A stretch of 38,042 bases of DNA from Bacteroidales bacterium (GTDB taxonomy: Bacteria; Bacteroidota; Bacteroidia; Bacteroidales; UBA932). The stretch lies in NCBI GenBank assembly GCA_015060335.1, contig SUYR01000023.1, positions 1-38,042 of the forward strand. Reading direction: 5' to 3'. The notes beneath the pieces are model-generated. The model was not told the origin of the DNA. It saw only the letters and a program-made list of their open reading frames with translations, and made no database searches. The position numbers were made by a program, and so were the translations under genes. Below are positions 7,773-16,290 of the stretch, in pieces. Each line of letters begins with the position of its first letter. Position 1 is the stretch's first letter.

Positions 7773-8903
7773 ATGCCAGTCTTGATCAAAACTGTCAATA
7801 CAAAGAAAGATCTGAAATCCTTTGTGCGATTCGCAAATAACCTATATAAAGGAAACAAGTATTATGTACCGTCGATGCCTTTTGATGATTTGAACACTTT
7901 GGACAAAGACAAAAACGGTGCATTTGAATTTTGCGAGGCAGAATATTATCTCGCATATAAGAATGATGTCCTGGTAGGTAGGGTGGCAGCCATAATTAAT
8001 CATAAGGCAAACCAGGCGTGGAATGTAAATCAGGTGAGATTCGGATGGTTTGACTTCATTGATGACCTGGAGGTCTCGGCAGCACTTCTTGATGCAGTCG
8101 TCGCTTTTGGCAAGTCGCATGGTATGACTCAGATTGTCGGTCCTCTCGGATTCACAGATTTCGATCCTGAAGGTATGCTTGTAGAAGGCTTCGACCGTGT
8201 GAGCACAATGGCACTCATTTATAACCATCCTTACTATCCGGAACATATGGTCAAACACGGTTATTATAAGGAGACCGGATGGCTTGAGTATAGGATAACC
8301 GTGCCGGATCATGTGCCTGAGCGTCATCAGCATCTTTGTGACATGATCATAGAAAGATATAATCTGAATGTCAGGAAACTATCCAGAAGACAGATAAAGA
8401 AGGAAAATTACGGCAGGAAACTCTTCAAGCTTATAAATGAAACATATTGTGTCCTGTACGGATATTCTCTTCTTTCTGAAAGACAGATCGATCAATATGT
8501 AGATATGTATCTCAGTCTGATTGATGCCAGAATGCTGACATTCATTGAGGATGAGCATGGAGAACTCATTGCAGCAGGAATTACGATACCATCACTTTCA
8601 GAGGCACTTCAGAAATGTCGCGGGGAAATATTCCCGTTCGGCTGGTGGTATCTTCTCAAGGCAATGTTCCTGAAGAAACCAGATACTCTTGACATGCTGC
8701 TGATAGGAGTAAGGCCGGATTATCAGAACAAGGGAGTTCCGACGCTTCTGTTCAGCGACCTGATAAAGACCCTGCACAAAATGGGCTTCAAGTATGCTGA
8801 GACCAATGCCAATCTGGAAACAAATCATAGTGTACAGGCATTGTGGGATCCTTTTGAAAAAGAGCAGCATAAGAAAAGATGGGTATTCGGTAGAGATATA
8901 TAA
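7773..8903 (+). CDS. GNAT-fold acyltransferase-like protein
   Basis: From the ATG at 7773 the product is 376 residues and begins MPVLIKTVNTKKDLKSFVRF. The N-terminal region (NNLYKGNKYYVPSMPFD, YYLAYKNDVLVGRVAAIINH) and the C-terminal part (LLIGVRPDYQNKGVPTLLFS, where Q-N-K-G fits an acetyl-CoA pyrophosphate loop, then YAETNANLETNHSVQALW) fit a large GNAT-fold protein common in Bacteroidota and usually annotated only as N-acetyltransferase. The substrate is unknown. A longer frame from 7713 adds 20 residues, but the -7 box lies within them. The stop codon overlaps the start of rarA (TAATG), so the two are translationally coupled. Confidence 0.75.
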   Translation: MPVLIKTVNTKKDLKSFVRFANNLYKGNKYYVPSMPFDDLNTLDKDKNGAFEFCEAEYYLAYKNDVLVGRVAAIINHKANQAWNVNQVRFGWFDFIDDLEVSAALLDAVVAFGKSHGMTQIVGPLGFTDFDPEGMLVEGFDRVSTMALIYNHPYYPEHMVKHGYYKETGWLEYRITVPDHVPERHQHLCDMIIERYNLNVRKLSRRQIKKENYGRKLFKLINETYCVLYGYSLLSERQIDQYVDMYLSLIDARMLTFIEDEHGELIAAGITIPSLSEALQKCRGEIFPFGWWYLLKAMFLKKPDTLDMLLIGVRPDYQNKGVPTLLFSDLIKTLHKMGFKYAETNANLETNHSVQALWDPFEKEQHKKRWVFGRDI

Positions 8904-10219
8904 TGACAGCATTTGGTGATAATATCGGACGTGGACGTATGTTGCCGCCACTCCCGGAAAGGATGAGACCTCACGATCTTGATGGATATGTTGGGCAGCG
9001 TCATCTTATAGGTGAAGGGTGTATTCTGAGGAATATGATTGAGAGCGGCAATCTGTCATCATTCATCTTGTGGGGACCTCCAGGAGTAGGAAAGACTACC
9101 CTTTCACATATAGTCGCCAAATCTCTTGGCAGGGAATTCTATACATTGTCAGCTGTAAGTGCAGGAGTCAAGGATGTGCGTGATGTCATTGACAGGGCAA
9201 AATCAAATTCACTTTTTGCAGGTGGAGTCGCTCCGATACTCTTCATTGATGAAATACATAGATTCAGCAAGTCCCAGCAGGATGCCTTGCTAGGCGCTGT
9301 AGAAGACGGGACAATAGTACTGATAGGTGCGACAACAGAAAATCCTTCATTTGAAGTGATCACTCCCCTTCTTTCAAGATGTCAGGTCTTTGTGTTGAAA
9401 TCTCTGTGCAAGGAGGATCTGGAACACTTACTTGACAGAGCTATCTCCACAGATGAGATTCTGAAACACCGAAAGATAGAAATCAAGGAGACCGACGCTC
9501 TTTTCAGATACAGTTCCGGCGATGCAAGAAAATTGCTTAATATTCTGGAGATTGTAGTCAATTCATTCCCGGGAAACAAGACTGTATGCGTGGATAACAA
9601 AATTGTTACCTCGTGTCTTCAGGAAAATACTGCCATATATGACAAGGGTGGAGAGATGCACTATGATGTAATCTCTGCATTCATAAAGAGTGTCAGAGGA
9701 TCGGATCCGAATGCTGCAGTTTATTATCTTGCCAGAATGCTTGCAGGAGGGGAAGATCCGCTTTTCATAGCCAGACGTCTGTGTATTCTCGCAGCTGAAG
9801 ATATTGGTCTTGCGAATCCTAATGCACTGCTCCTGGCAAATTCCACATTCCAGATTGTTCATGCCATAGGCATGCCGGAGGCAAGAATTCCACTTGCAGA
9901 GTGTACTATATATCTTGCTTCGTCAGCCAAGAGCAATTCTGCATATATGGCTATTAATGAAGCTCTTGCTGTGGCAAAAGATACACAGACGGCATCAGTG
10001 CCCCTATATCTCAGAAATGCTCCGACCAAGCTCATGGAAGAACTCGGATATGCAGACGGTTACAAATATGCTCATGATTATCCCGGTCATTTTGCGGATC
10101 TTGAATTCATGCCGTCAGAGCTTGCAGGCAGAAAGTTTTATGAGCCTGCCGACAATAAGCAGGAAGACGGACTTCGTGCCCGCCTTGAAGGACTTTGGCC
10201 TAAGTATTATAAGAAGTAG
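8903..10219 (+). CDS. rarA: Replication-associated recombination protein A (RarA/MgsA) AAA+ ATPase
   Basis: This 438-residue protein has the full RarA layout. The N-terminus reads PPLPERMRPHDLDGYVGQRH, followed by Walker A GPPGVGKTT (K64), Walker B LFIDEIHRF, sensor 1 ATTENPSFEV and the arginine-finger region LLSRCQVFVL. The C-terminal tetramerisation domain contains SFIKSVRGSDPNAAVYYLARM, AAEDIGLANPNAL and YLRNAPTKLMEELGY. RarA is a clamp-loader-like ATPase acting at stalled replication forks in the cytoplasm. The start codon shares its A with the stop of the upstream GNAT gene, giving a two-gene operon. Length and motifs are normal. Confidence 0.95.
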   Translation: MTAFGDNIGRGRMLPPLPERMRPHDLDGYVGQRHLIGEGCILRNMIESGNLSSFILWGPPGVGKTTLSHIVAKSLGREFYTLSAVSAGVKDVRDVIDRAKSNSLFAGGVAPILFIDEIHRFSKSQQDALLGAVEDGTIVLIGATTENPSFEVITPLLSRCQVFVLKSLCKEDLEHLLDRAISTDEILKHRKIEIKETDALFRYSSGDARKLLNILEIVVNSFPGNKTVCVDNKIVTSCLQENTAIYDKGGEMHYDVISAFIKSVRGSDPNAAVYYLARMLAGGEDPLFIARRLCILAAEDIGLANPNALLLANSTFQIVHAIGMPEARIPLAECTIYLASSAKSNSAYMAINEALAVAKDTQTASVPLYLRNAPTKLMEELGYADGYKYAHDYPGHFADLEFMPSELAGRKFYEPADNKQEDGLRARLEGLWPKYYKK

Positions 10220-10222
10220 TAT

Positions 10223-12397
10223 TTAGAACGGATAACCGACTCCGAAATGCAGAGCGTATCCGTCTCGTTTGAACCATTGGTCAGGACCTACCCATTTTTC
10301 AGCTCTTGCAGGGTCGTGAACACGCATACCCATATCCAATCGTAACAGGAGAAATCCGAAATCAAGGCGGATACCGGCACCCCAGTTTGCTGCTATACTG
10401 TCACCAAATGTGTCCCATCTGAATCTGCCAAGTCTGTTCTCTTCGGTATTGGCACCTTGAAGTGTCCACACATTTCCTGCGTCAACAAAAACGGCACCTG
10501 CAAGTTTCCAGACTATATTGAATCGGTATTCGATATTTGCTTCCAGACGCATGTCTCCGGTCTGGTTTGGAATCACGAAGGATTTGTCCATTGCAGACAG
10601 CCCCGGACCTACAGTTCTTGCCTGCCATCCGCGAAGACTGTTGGAACCACCACCATAGAAATGCTTTTCAAAAGGAAGCGCTGAAGAGTTTCCGTAAGCA
10701 TATCCGGCTCCGGCTACCAGACGTGTAGCTACAGACTGTCCGTCATTCTTGCCGAATATCCATGTACGTCCGACTGTGAGTTCAGCTCTGACAAACTGAG
10801 AGAACGGAGTGTTCCATATCATTCCTGACCCGTCTGCATCTTTCTGCATCAGAGGTTTGAATGCACTCAACAGGTTGCCGGCAATATCCATCTGGAAACG
10901 TGTATAGAAATAAGTGCTCTTAGGTATTGCTTCGGAATTAGTCGTATAGTACAATATCCCTCCAGAACCAAGGTCGAAGTGGTTCTGGTATGCGTTCCTG
11001 AGGAACGGGTCGTTGGCAAGTGTATTGTAGAAATCCTGATCAAGATTGAACAGATTTACAATATTCATCTGGATAGGATACACCTGGTAGAAGAATCTGC
11101 TTTTGACATTGCCCACATAGCCGTAGGATGTGGAAATTATGTTTCTCGTATATTCCGGGCGATTCTGGAAATTATACGAGATGTTCACATCTGTTCTTGG
11201 AACAGCCTCGTTGAAGTATCTGTAAGGCAACGGGAAGAACTTGGGAAAACTCAATCCTCCGGAAACTCCGAACTCATTGGACCTTACATTGTCCTTGAAT
11301 TTGAACTGGAAGTTACCCATGAAACTGAGATTCAGCCATTCGCCACCTCTGAATATGTTCTTATGGTAATAAGATATCTGGGGCGATACTCCGAACAGAC
11401 CGGAGGAGTTGATTGAGGTTTCAAGATTCACTTTGAATCCCTGCATCTTGGACTGGGTCAGAGATATGGTTGAGTTTACCTTGTTGGTATCTGATTGTGT
11501 CATGCCGATGTTTACTCCACTGAATACTCTCAGTGCGGACAGGCGGGAATATGTGTTGCGGACAACGGATTCGCTATATATTTCTCCAGGAGTTATGGTA
11601 TTGAGCCCTTTGAGGACTTTGTTCCTGATTTTCAGTGTGTTGGGGTAGTTTATAGACACGGAGTCAAAATAAAACTTACGGATAGGAGAAGCATCTTTCG
11701 GAGTCTCGTTTCTGGTGTATTCCTTGATGGATAGCTGCAGTATGGCAGAATCAGGAACAGTCAAGGTGTCAGCTTCAAAGAAGTAGTAGTTCTTGTTGAA
11801 TGTGAAGTACCCCATGTCCCTCATTGCTGCGCTTGACCTTTCAGTCTCTTTCTCCAAAGAGGACTCTGACAGGAAGCTGCCAGGCTTGATGGTCATTGCT
11901 GCAGTATCTGAAATGAAATCTCCTGCAAACGAGCCTCTTTCTGGAAGATTTATCTCAATCTCCTTGATAGGAAACTGTTTTCCCAATTCTACATTATACG
12001 TGACACGTACGTTCTTTCTCTTTACATTGATGTCGCTGCTGACGTGTGAGCCGTAGTATCCGAGATACTCAAGATGATTGGTAATATTGTCAATGGATTC
12101 ATCCACCATCTCAGGATCATACACGATAGGAGCAACACCTATTTTCTGGACGAACTTATCCCAGCCTTTTCCCTTGCCGTTCACCCAGTTATACACATAC
12201 AGGAACGGACTCCAACCGCGGTGTTTCTGTTTCAGATAAGGTGTCAGAAGGTTTGGATTGAAATCCTTGCTGTTTGAGATCTCGATCCTATTACCGGCAA
12301 GACGGTATTCGTCTGCCTGCAGTGAACGTGTGGCGCTGCAGGAGGCGATAAAAACCGCAATTATGAATGCTGATAATATGTAAATGATCTTTCTCAT
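10223..12397 (-). CDS. TamL-type BamA/TamA family outer-membrane lipoprotein
   Basis: From the ATG at 12397 the product is 724 residues with a lipoprotein signal (MRKIIYILSAFIIAVFIASC, lipidated Cys20). The N-terminal half is POTRA-like (SVSINYPNTLKIRNKVLKGL, TPGEIYSESVVRNTYSRLSA). The C-terminal Omp85 barrel contains KHFYGGGSNSLRGWQARTVG, the VRGY-type lid-lock motif region, and ends in HFGVGYPF. A TamA-like protein that is itself a lipoprotein is the Bacteroidota variant called TamL, thought to work with TamB in outer-membrane assembly or lipid transport. No tamB is adjacent. The alternative ATG at 12409 lies 1 base after the -7 box and would spoil the signal peptide. Its 3' end lies 3 bases from the end of convergent rarA. 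Confidence 0.85.
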   Translation of the reverse strand: MRKIIYILSAFIIAVFIASCSATRSLQADEYRLAGNRIEISNSKDFNPNLLTPYLKQKHRGWSPFLYVYNWVNGKGKGWDKFVQKIGVAPIVYDPEMVDESIDNITNHLEYLGYYGSHVSSDINVKRKNVRVTYNVELGKQFPIKEIEINLPERGSFAGDFISDTAAMTIKPGSFLSESSLEKETERSSAAMRDMGYFTFNKNYYFFEADTLTVPDSAILQLSIKEYTRNETPKDASPIRKFYFDSVSINYPNTLKIRNKVLKGLNTITPGEIYSESVVRNTYSRLSALRVFSGVNIGMTQSDTNKVNSTISLTQSKMQGFKVNLETSINSSGLFGVSPQISYYHKNIFRGGEWLNLSFMGNFQFKFKDNVRSNEFGVSGGLSFPKFFPLPYRYFNEAVPRTDVNISYNFQNRPEYTRNIISTSYGYVGNVKSRFFYQVYPIQMNIVNLFNLDQDFYNTLANDPFLRNAYQNHFDLGSGGILYYTTNSEAIPKSTYFYTRFQMDIAGNLLSAFKPLMQKDADGSGMIWNTPFSQFVRAELTVGRTWIFGKNDGQSVATRLVAGAGYAYGNSSALPFEKHFYGGGSNSLRGWQARTVGPGLSAMDKSFVIPNQTGDMRLEANIEYRFNIVWKLAGAVFVDAGNVWTLQGANTEENRLGRFRWDTFGDSIAANWGAGIRLDFGFLLLRLDMGMRVHDPARAEKWVGPDQWFKRDGYALHFGVGYPF

Positions 12398-12410
12398 GTA
12401 TATAAACATA

Positions 12411-12442
12411 CAAAAATATCGTAAACTGACGGTTTCTCAAAA
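12411..12442 (-). promoter_or_regulatory. -33/-7 promoter of the tamL-type gene
   Basis: On the minus strand TTTTG (12442-12438) and TATTTTTG (12418-12411) are separated by 19 bases. The predicted start near 12405 gives a leader of only about 8 bases before the ATG at 12397. Confidence 0.8.
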
Positions 12443-12460
12443 TTTTAGCCAAAAAATTAA

Positions 12461-12468
12461 TACCTTTG
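12461..12468 (+). promoter_or_regulatory. -7 promoter box of the TrmH-type methyltransferase gene
   Basis: TACCTTTG is followed by 7 bases and then the ATG at 12476, so the mRNA would be leaderless or nearly so. It is divergent from the tamL promoter, and the two boxes are about 40 bases apart. No -33 TTTG at 19 bp. Confidence 0.55.
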
Positions 12469-12475
12469 CGACATT

Positions 12476-13222
12476 ATGTTGAGCAATAACGATATCAAAA
12501 GAATAAAATCACTTCAGCAGAAAAAGTTCCGGGATCAGTCGGGGCTTTTCATTGTTGAAGGGGAAAAGATGGTCCAGGAGGCCTTGGAATCCGGATTCAA
12601 GGTAGAAAAGGCATATTACAGGTCAGATATCGGAGAGGAATGTATGAAACGTATATCTGCCCTTACGAATCCGTCCCCTGCCCTTGCCGTAGTGCACAAA
12701 CCGGAAGATTCCTGTATTGAAGATACTTCTCTTCTTGAAGATACGATCAGGGAAGGAGGTCTGTTCCTTGCACTGGATACAATCAGGGATCCCGGCAATC
12801 TCGGTACTATATTGCGTATTGCAGATTGGTTTGGAATCAAGGCTGTCTTTGCTGCGAAGGATACAGTGGATGTATTCAATCCTAAGGTGGTGCAGGCCAC
12901 TATGGGTGCCATATTCAGGGTAAAGATGCATTATGTTGACCTGATTGAAGTGTCCGGGCTTGTTCTGGGTAACGGCGGAAAAGTGTATGGAACATTTCTG
13001 GATGGTACGGACATGTATGGGAAGGAGCTTAAGACAGGCAAGGATTCTCCTGTGATGATTGTAATCGGAAACGAGTCAGACGGCATATCGGCAGAAATGG
13101 AGAAACAGGTATCTGACAAGTTATATATACCTCCATATCCGCAGAATGCTTCCGGGTCCGAGTCACTCAACGCAGCAATAGCAACGGCAATCACAGTTGC
13201 TGAATTCCGTAGAAGATTATAA
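12476..13222 (+). CDS. TrmH/SpoU family RNA 2'-O-methyltransferase
   Basis: This 248-residue protein has an N-terminal substrate-binding domain (about 1-85, SLQQKKFRDQSGLFIVEGEK) and a C-terminal SPOUT domain. Its three motifs are motif 1 DTIRDPGNLGTILRIADWFG (101-120, catalytic R114 type), motif 2 IVIGNESDGIS (195-205) and motif 3 with SESLNAAIATAI (228-239), forming the knotted SAM-binding site. Such enzymes methylate ribose 2'-OH in rRNA or tRNA; the target position cannot be read from the sequence, though the layout is like 23S rRNA methylases of the RlmB/TsnR group. The start fits the family N-terminus. A large receiver/PPDK_N-type gene follows 4 bases downstream in the same operon. Confidence 0.9.
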   Translation: MLSNNDIKRIKSLQQKKFRDQSGLFIVEGEKMVQEALESGFKVEKAYYRSDIGEECMKRISALTNPSPALAVVHKPEDSCIEDTSLLEDTIREGGLFLALDTIRDPGNLGTILRIADWFGIKAVFAAKDTVDVFNPKVVQATMGAIFRVKMHYVDLIEVSGLVLGNGGKVYGTFLDGTDMYGKELKTGKDSPVMIVIGNESDGISAEMEKQVSDKLYIPPYPQNASGSESLNAAIATAITVAEFRRRL

Positions 13223-13226
13223 TGTT

Positions 13227-16208
13227 ATGAATACAGTAGAGCCGGTAATGTTAAAGGAATTGAGAGGAACTGACTATAAGTCCCTCATCAAATTCCGAAT
13301 CAGAAAGATCCTTATGATCTGCAGTAACTATGACGCTTTCATTCTCGAGGAAGACGGTCAGATAGAATCTCAGATTTATAGGGAGTACATCGATTTGAAT
13401 CTTAGTAATCCTCCACAGTTCATATGGGTGCAGACTTCTGCACAGGCCCGTGAGATACTCAATACAGTAGTGGGTATAGATATGGTGATGTGCCTGTATA
13501 ACGTAGGAGACAAGGAAATATTCACTCTTGCATCTGAACTGAAGCATGAAGGACGCAGTCTGCCTTTTGTCCTTCTCACACATTTCTCAAAAGAGGTTTA
13601 CAGAAGACTTGCGCTTATGGACACCTCTGCCATCGACTATATGTTCAGCTGGCATGGAAATGCAGACCTTATAGTTGCCATCATCAAGCTGTTCGAGGAC
13701 CTTAAGAATGCTGATGACGACATTCTTGGAGTGGGAGTACAGGCAATACTGCTCGTGGAGGACTCTGTGAGATATTATTCCACATATCTTCCTGAACTGT
13801 ACAAGATGCTTATCAAGCAGAGTGCTGAATTCCTGAAAGAGACCTTGAATCTCCAGCAGAAGAAATTCCGCAAGCGTTCACGTCCGAAGATTCTGCTTGC
13901 CACAAATCTTGACGACGCGATGTCGATGTACTCGAAGTATAAATCTAATCTTCTTGGAGTCATTTCCGACGTAGGATTTACAGTACATAAGGGTGATAAG
14001 CCTGAGGATGAAAAGCTGGATGCCGGAATTGATCTGGTGAAGCATATTCGCGAAGACAACCCTGTCATGCCGATTCTTCTTCAGTCGTCACAGGATAGCA
14101 TATCTGTTGAAGCAGAGAGACTTGGAGTAGGTTTCTTAAGGAAATACTCCAAGACCTTGATGCATCAACTTTCAGAATATATCCGTGATGAATTCGGTTT
14201 TGGAGATTTTGTTTTCAGAGGGCAGGACAGGAGAGAGTACGGCCATGCTTCCAACCTTAATCAACTTGAATACATGATGAGGAATATTCCGGATGATGTA
14301 CTTCTTTACACAACCTCAAAGAACATGTTCTCCAAATGGTTCTTTGCCAGAGGTCTATTCACTCTCGGTAACAAATTCAAGGAGGTAAGGCTTTCTCATT
14401 TCGAGACTGTTCAGGATATGCGCGATTACATATCTCAGCAGATACATGATTATCATGCTCTTATGGGACGTGGTGTGATAGCTCATTTTGATGTGGAGAG
14501 TTATGGAAGGCATATCTGGTTCTCAAGAATGGGAGATGGATCGTTGGGAGGCAAGGCTCGAGGACTGGCATTTCTCAACAGTCTTGTATACAAACATAAG
14601 CTTGCAGACAAATATGAGAACGTAAAAATTTCCATTCCAAGGACTGTCGTAATTGCAACCGATTATTTCGATCAGTTTATCTATGAGAATGACCTTCAAT
14701 ATGTTATAGATTCCGATATTTCTGATGAGGAGATTCTTTCTGAGTTTGTAGCCGCCCGACTGCCCGAAAAACTTATGGAGCAGCTCCGAGTCTATGTCAA
14801 TACAGCACGTTCTCCTTTTGCTGTGCGTTCAAGCTCAAAACTGGAAGACAGCAGTTACCAGCCGTTTGCAGGTGTTTATTCAACTTATATGGTGCCTCTC
14901 GTCGAGAATAAGGACCAGATGCTTCGTATGCTTGGAAAGGCAATCAAGAGTGTATATGCCTCGGTATTCTACAGCGGCAGCAGGACATATATCCAGACTA
15001 CGGGTAATCTCTTGAGTGAAGAAAAGATGGCTGTGGTAGTTCAGAGTATATGCGGATCTGAACATGAGGGACTTTATTACCCTATGCTTTCCGGTGTAGC
15101 CAGATCTGTGAATTTCTACCCTATCGGTAACGAAAAGCCGCAGGACGGAATTGTAAATCTTGCATTCGGACTTGGAAAAACAGTCGTGGATGGCGGTAAC
15201 ACCTTACGTTTCAGTCCAAAGTTCCCTAAGAAGATTCTTCAGCTTTCTGATCCTAAACTTGCTCTCAGAGATACTCAGAAACAGATGTTTGCCTTGGATC
15301 TGAGACCTGGCGCCTTCAAGATTTCACTGAATGAAGGAGTCAATCTTGCTCATCCGCAGATTGCTGAAGTCCTTCCCTCGTTCCCTCATCCTGAACTTGT
15401 AGCCTCTACATTCAGTCTGGAGAACAATAGAATGGTACCTGGCATCTCAGCAATCGGACCAAGGGTCATATCTTTTGATTCCATACTGAAATATGGAAGA
15501 TTCCCTCTGGCACAGATACTTACAGATGTAATGGAGATCTGCAGGGCTGCCATGATGTGTGATATCGAACTGGAGTTTGCTGCTGATATCAAGCCGGGAA
15601 AGAACGGATATGGGTTTGTCATAAAGCTTCTTCAGGTGCGCCCGGTTGCAGAATTCGGGGATGATAAAGGTGCGTCTATCGAAAAGGCTGATGAGATGAT
15701 TTCCACAAAACTGATTACTTCATCACGAGCACTCGGATCCGGTTTCTTTGACGGAATGAAATATATCTTATCCGTTCCTTCGTGTACATTCGATAGCTCC
15801 AGGACCAGAGAAATGGCAGCAGAGATAGCAAAGATCAATAATTCTCTCAAAGAGGAAGGCGCTTCATATCTTCTGGTTGGTCCCGGTAGGTGGGGCTCGT
15901 CAGATCCTTGGCTTGGAATACCTGTAATCTGGAGTGACATTTCAGAGGCAAGGATGATTGTGGAGACTGCTATTCCGGGCTATCGCATAGAGCCAAGTCA
16001 AGGAACTCATTTCTTCCAGAATATTACTTCTCTTGGTGTCGGTTATCTTACAATTGATACTGTCTATGGAGACGGAACTCTTGATGAAGATGCCATTTCT
16101 TCTCTAAAATGTGTGCATGACGGAGAATTTGTCAAGCTCTATGAGGCACCGGAAGGTCTGGTTGGCTTTATTGACAGACTTTCTAATAAATCTATTATAG
16201 GTTATTAG
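13227..16208 (+). CDS. Receiver-like / PEP-pyruvate-binding (PPDK_N) domain protein without phosphotransfer histidine
   Basis: From the ATG at 13227 the product is 993 residues; an earlier frame start at 13197 would overlap the upstream gene and is not preferred. The first 340 residues look like two response-regulator-type folds: one near 28-170, and one near 220-340 beginning RPKILLATNLDDAMSMYSKY with GVISDVGF and PILLQSSQD. A PPDK_N-type ATP-grasp module follows, with LGGKARGLAFLNSL (G441, G442, K443) and PFAVRSSSKLEDSSYQPFAG (R534). The C-terminus carries LLVGPGRWGSSDPWLGIPV and SQGTHFFQNITSLGVGYLTI. The swivelling histidine domain (G-T-S-H) and the PEP-binding barrel of true PEP synthases are absent. 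It may be an ATP-dependent kinase or phosphotransferase controlled by its receiver-like part. Function is unproven. Confidence 0.8.
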   Translation: MNTVEPVMLKELRGTDYKSLIKFRIRKILMICSNYDAFILEEDGQIESQIYREYIDLNLSNPPQFIWVQTSAQAREILNTVVGIDMVMCLYNVGDKEIFTLASELKHEGRSLPFVLLTHFSKEVYRRLALMDTSAIDYMFSWHGNADLIVAIIKLFEDLKNADDDILGVGVQAILLVEDSVRYYSTYLPELYKMLIKQSAEFLKETLNLQQKKFRKRSRPKILLATNLDDAMSMYSKYKSNLLGVISDVGFTVHKGDKPEDEKLDAGIDLVKHIREDNPVMPILLQSSQDSISVEAERLGVGFLRKYSKTLMHQLSEYIRDEFGFGDFVFRGQDRREYGHASNLNQLEYMMRNIPDDVLLYTTSKNMFSKWFFARGLFTLGNKFKEVRLSHFETVQDMRDYISQQIHDYHALMGRGVIAHFDVESYGRHIWFSRMGDGSLGGKARGLAFLNSLVYKHKLADKYENVKISIPRTVVIATDYFDQFIYENDLQYVIDSDISDEEILSEFVAARLPEKLMEQLRVYVNTARSPFAVRSSSKLEDSSYQPFAGVYSTYMVPLVENKDQMLRMLGKAIKSVYASVFYSGSRTYIQTTGNLLSEEKMAVVVQSICGSEHEGLYYPMLSGVARSVNFYPIGNEKPQDGIVNLAFGLGKTVVDGGNTLRFSPKFPKKILQLSDPKLALRDTQKQMFALDLRPGAFKISLNEGVNLAHPQIAEVLPSFPHPELVASTFSLENNRMVPGISAIGPRVISFDSILKYGRFPLAQILTDVMEICRAAMMCDIELEFAADIKPGKNGYGFVIKLLQVRPVAEFGDDKGASIEKADEMISTKLITSSRALGSGFFDGMKYILSVPSCTFDSSRTREMAAEIAKINNSLKEEGASYLLVGPGRWGSSDPWLGIPVIWSDISEARMIVETAIPGYRIEPSQGTHFFQNITSLGVGYLTIDTVYGDGTLDEDAISSLKCVHDGEFVKLYEAPEGLVGFIDRLSNKSIIGY

Positions 16209-16228
16209 GAATATATTGAAAATAAATA

Positions 16229-16272
16229 AGGGAAACAGAATTGTTATAGCTGATAACATTTTTGTTTCCTTT
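16229..16272. terminator. Probable bidirectional terminator between convergent genes
   Basis: An imperfect hairpin pairs GGAAACA (16231-16237) with TGTTTCC (16263-16269), and inside it TGTTAT (16242-16247) with ATAACA (16253-16258). A/T-rich flanks lie on both sides. It is placed between the ends of the PPDK_N-type gene and the amylase gene. Confidence 0.55.
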
Positions 16273-16290
16273 AATTTTGCTTTGATATGA

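Noticed and set aside
10979..11416. 145-codon plus-strand frame inside the tamL-type gene
   Set aside because: Antisense shadow of the Omp85 region with no recognisable motif.
13197..13226. Earlier start for the receiver/PPDK_N protein
   Set aside because: It overlaps the methyltransferase gene out of frame, and the ATG at 13227 four bases after its stop is a better fit.
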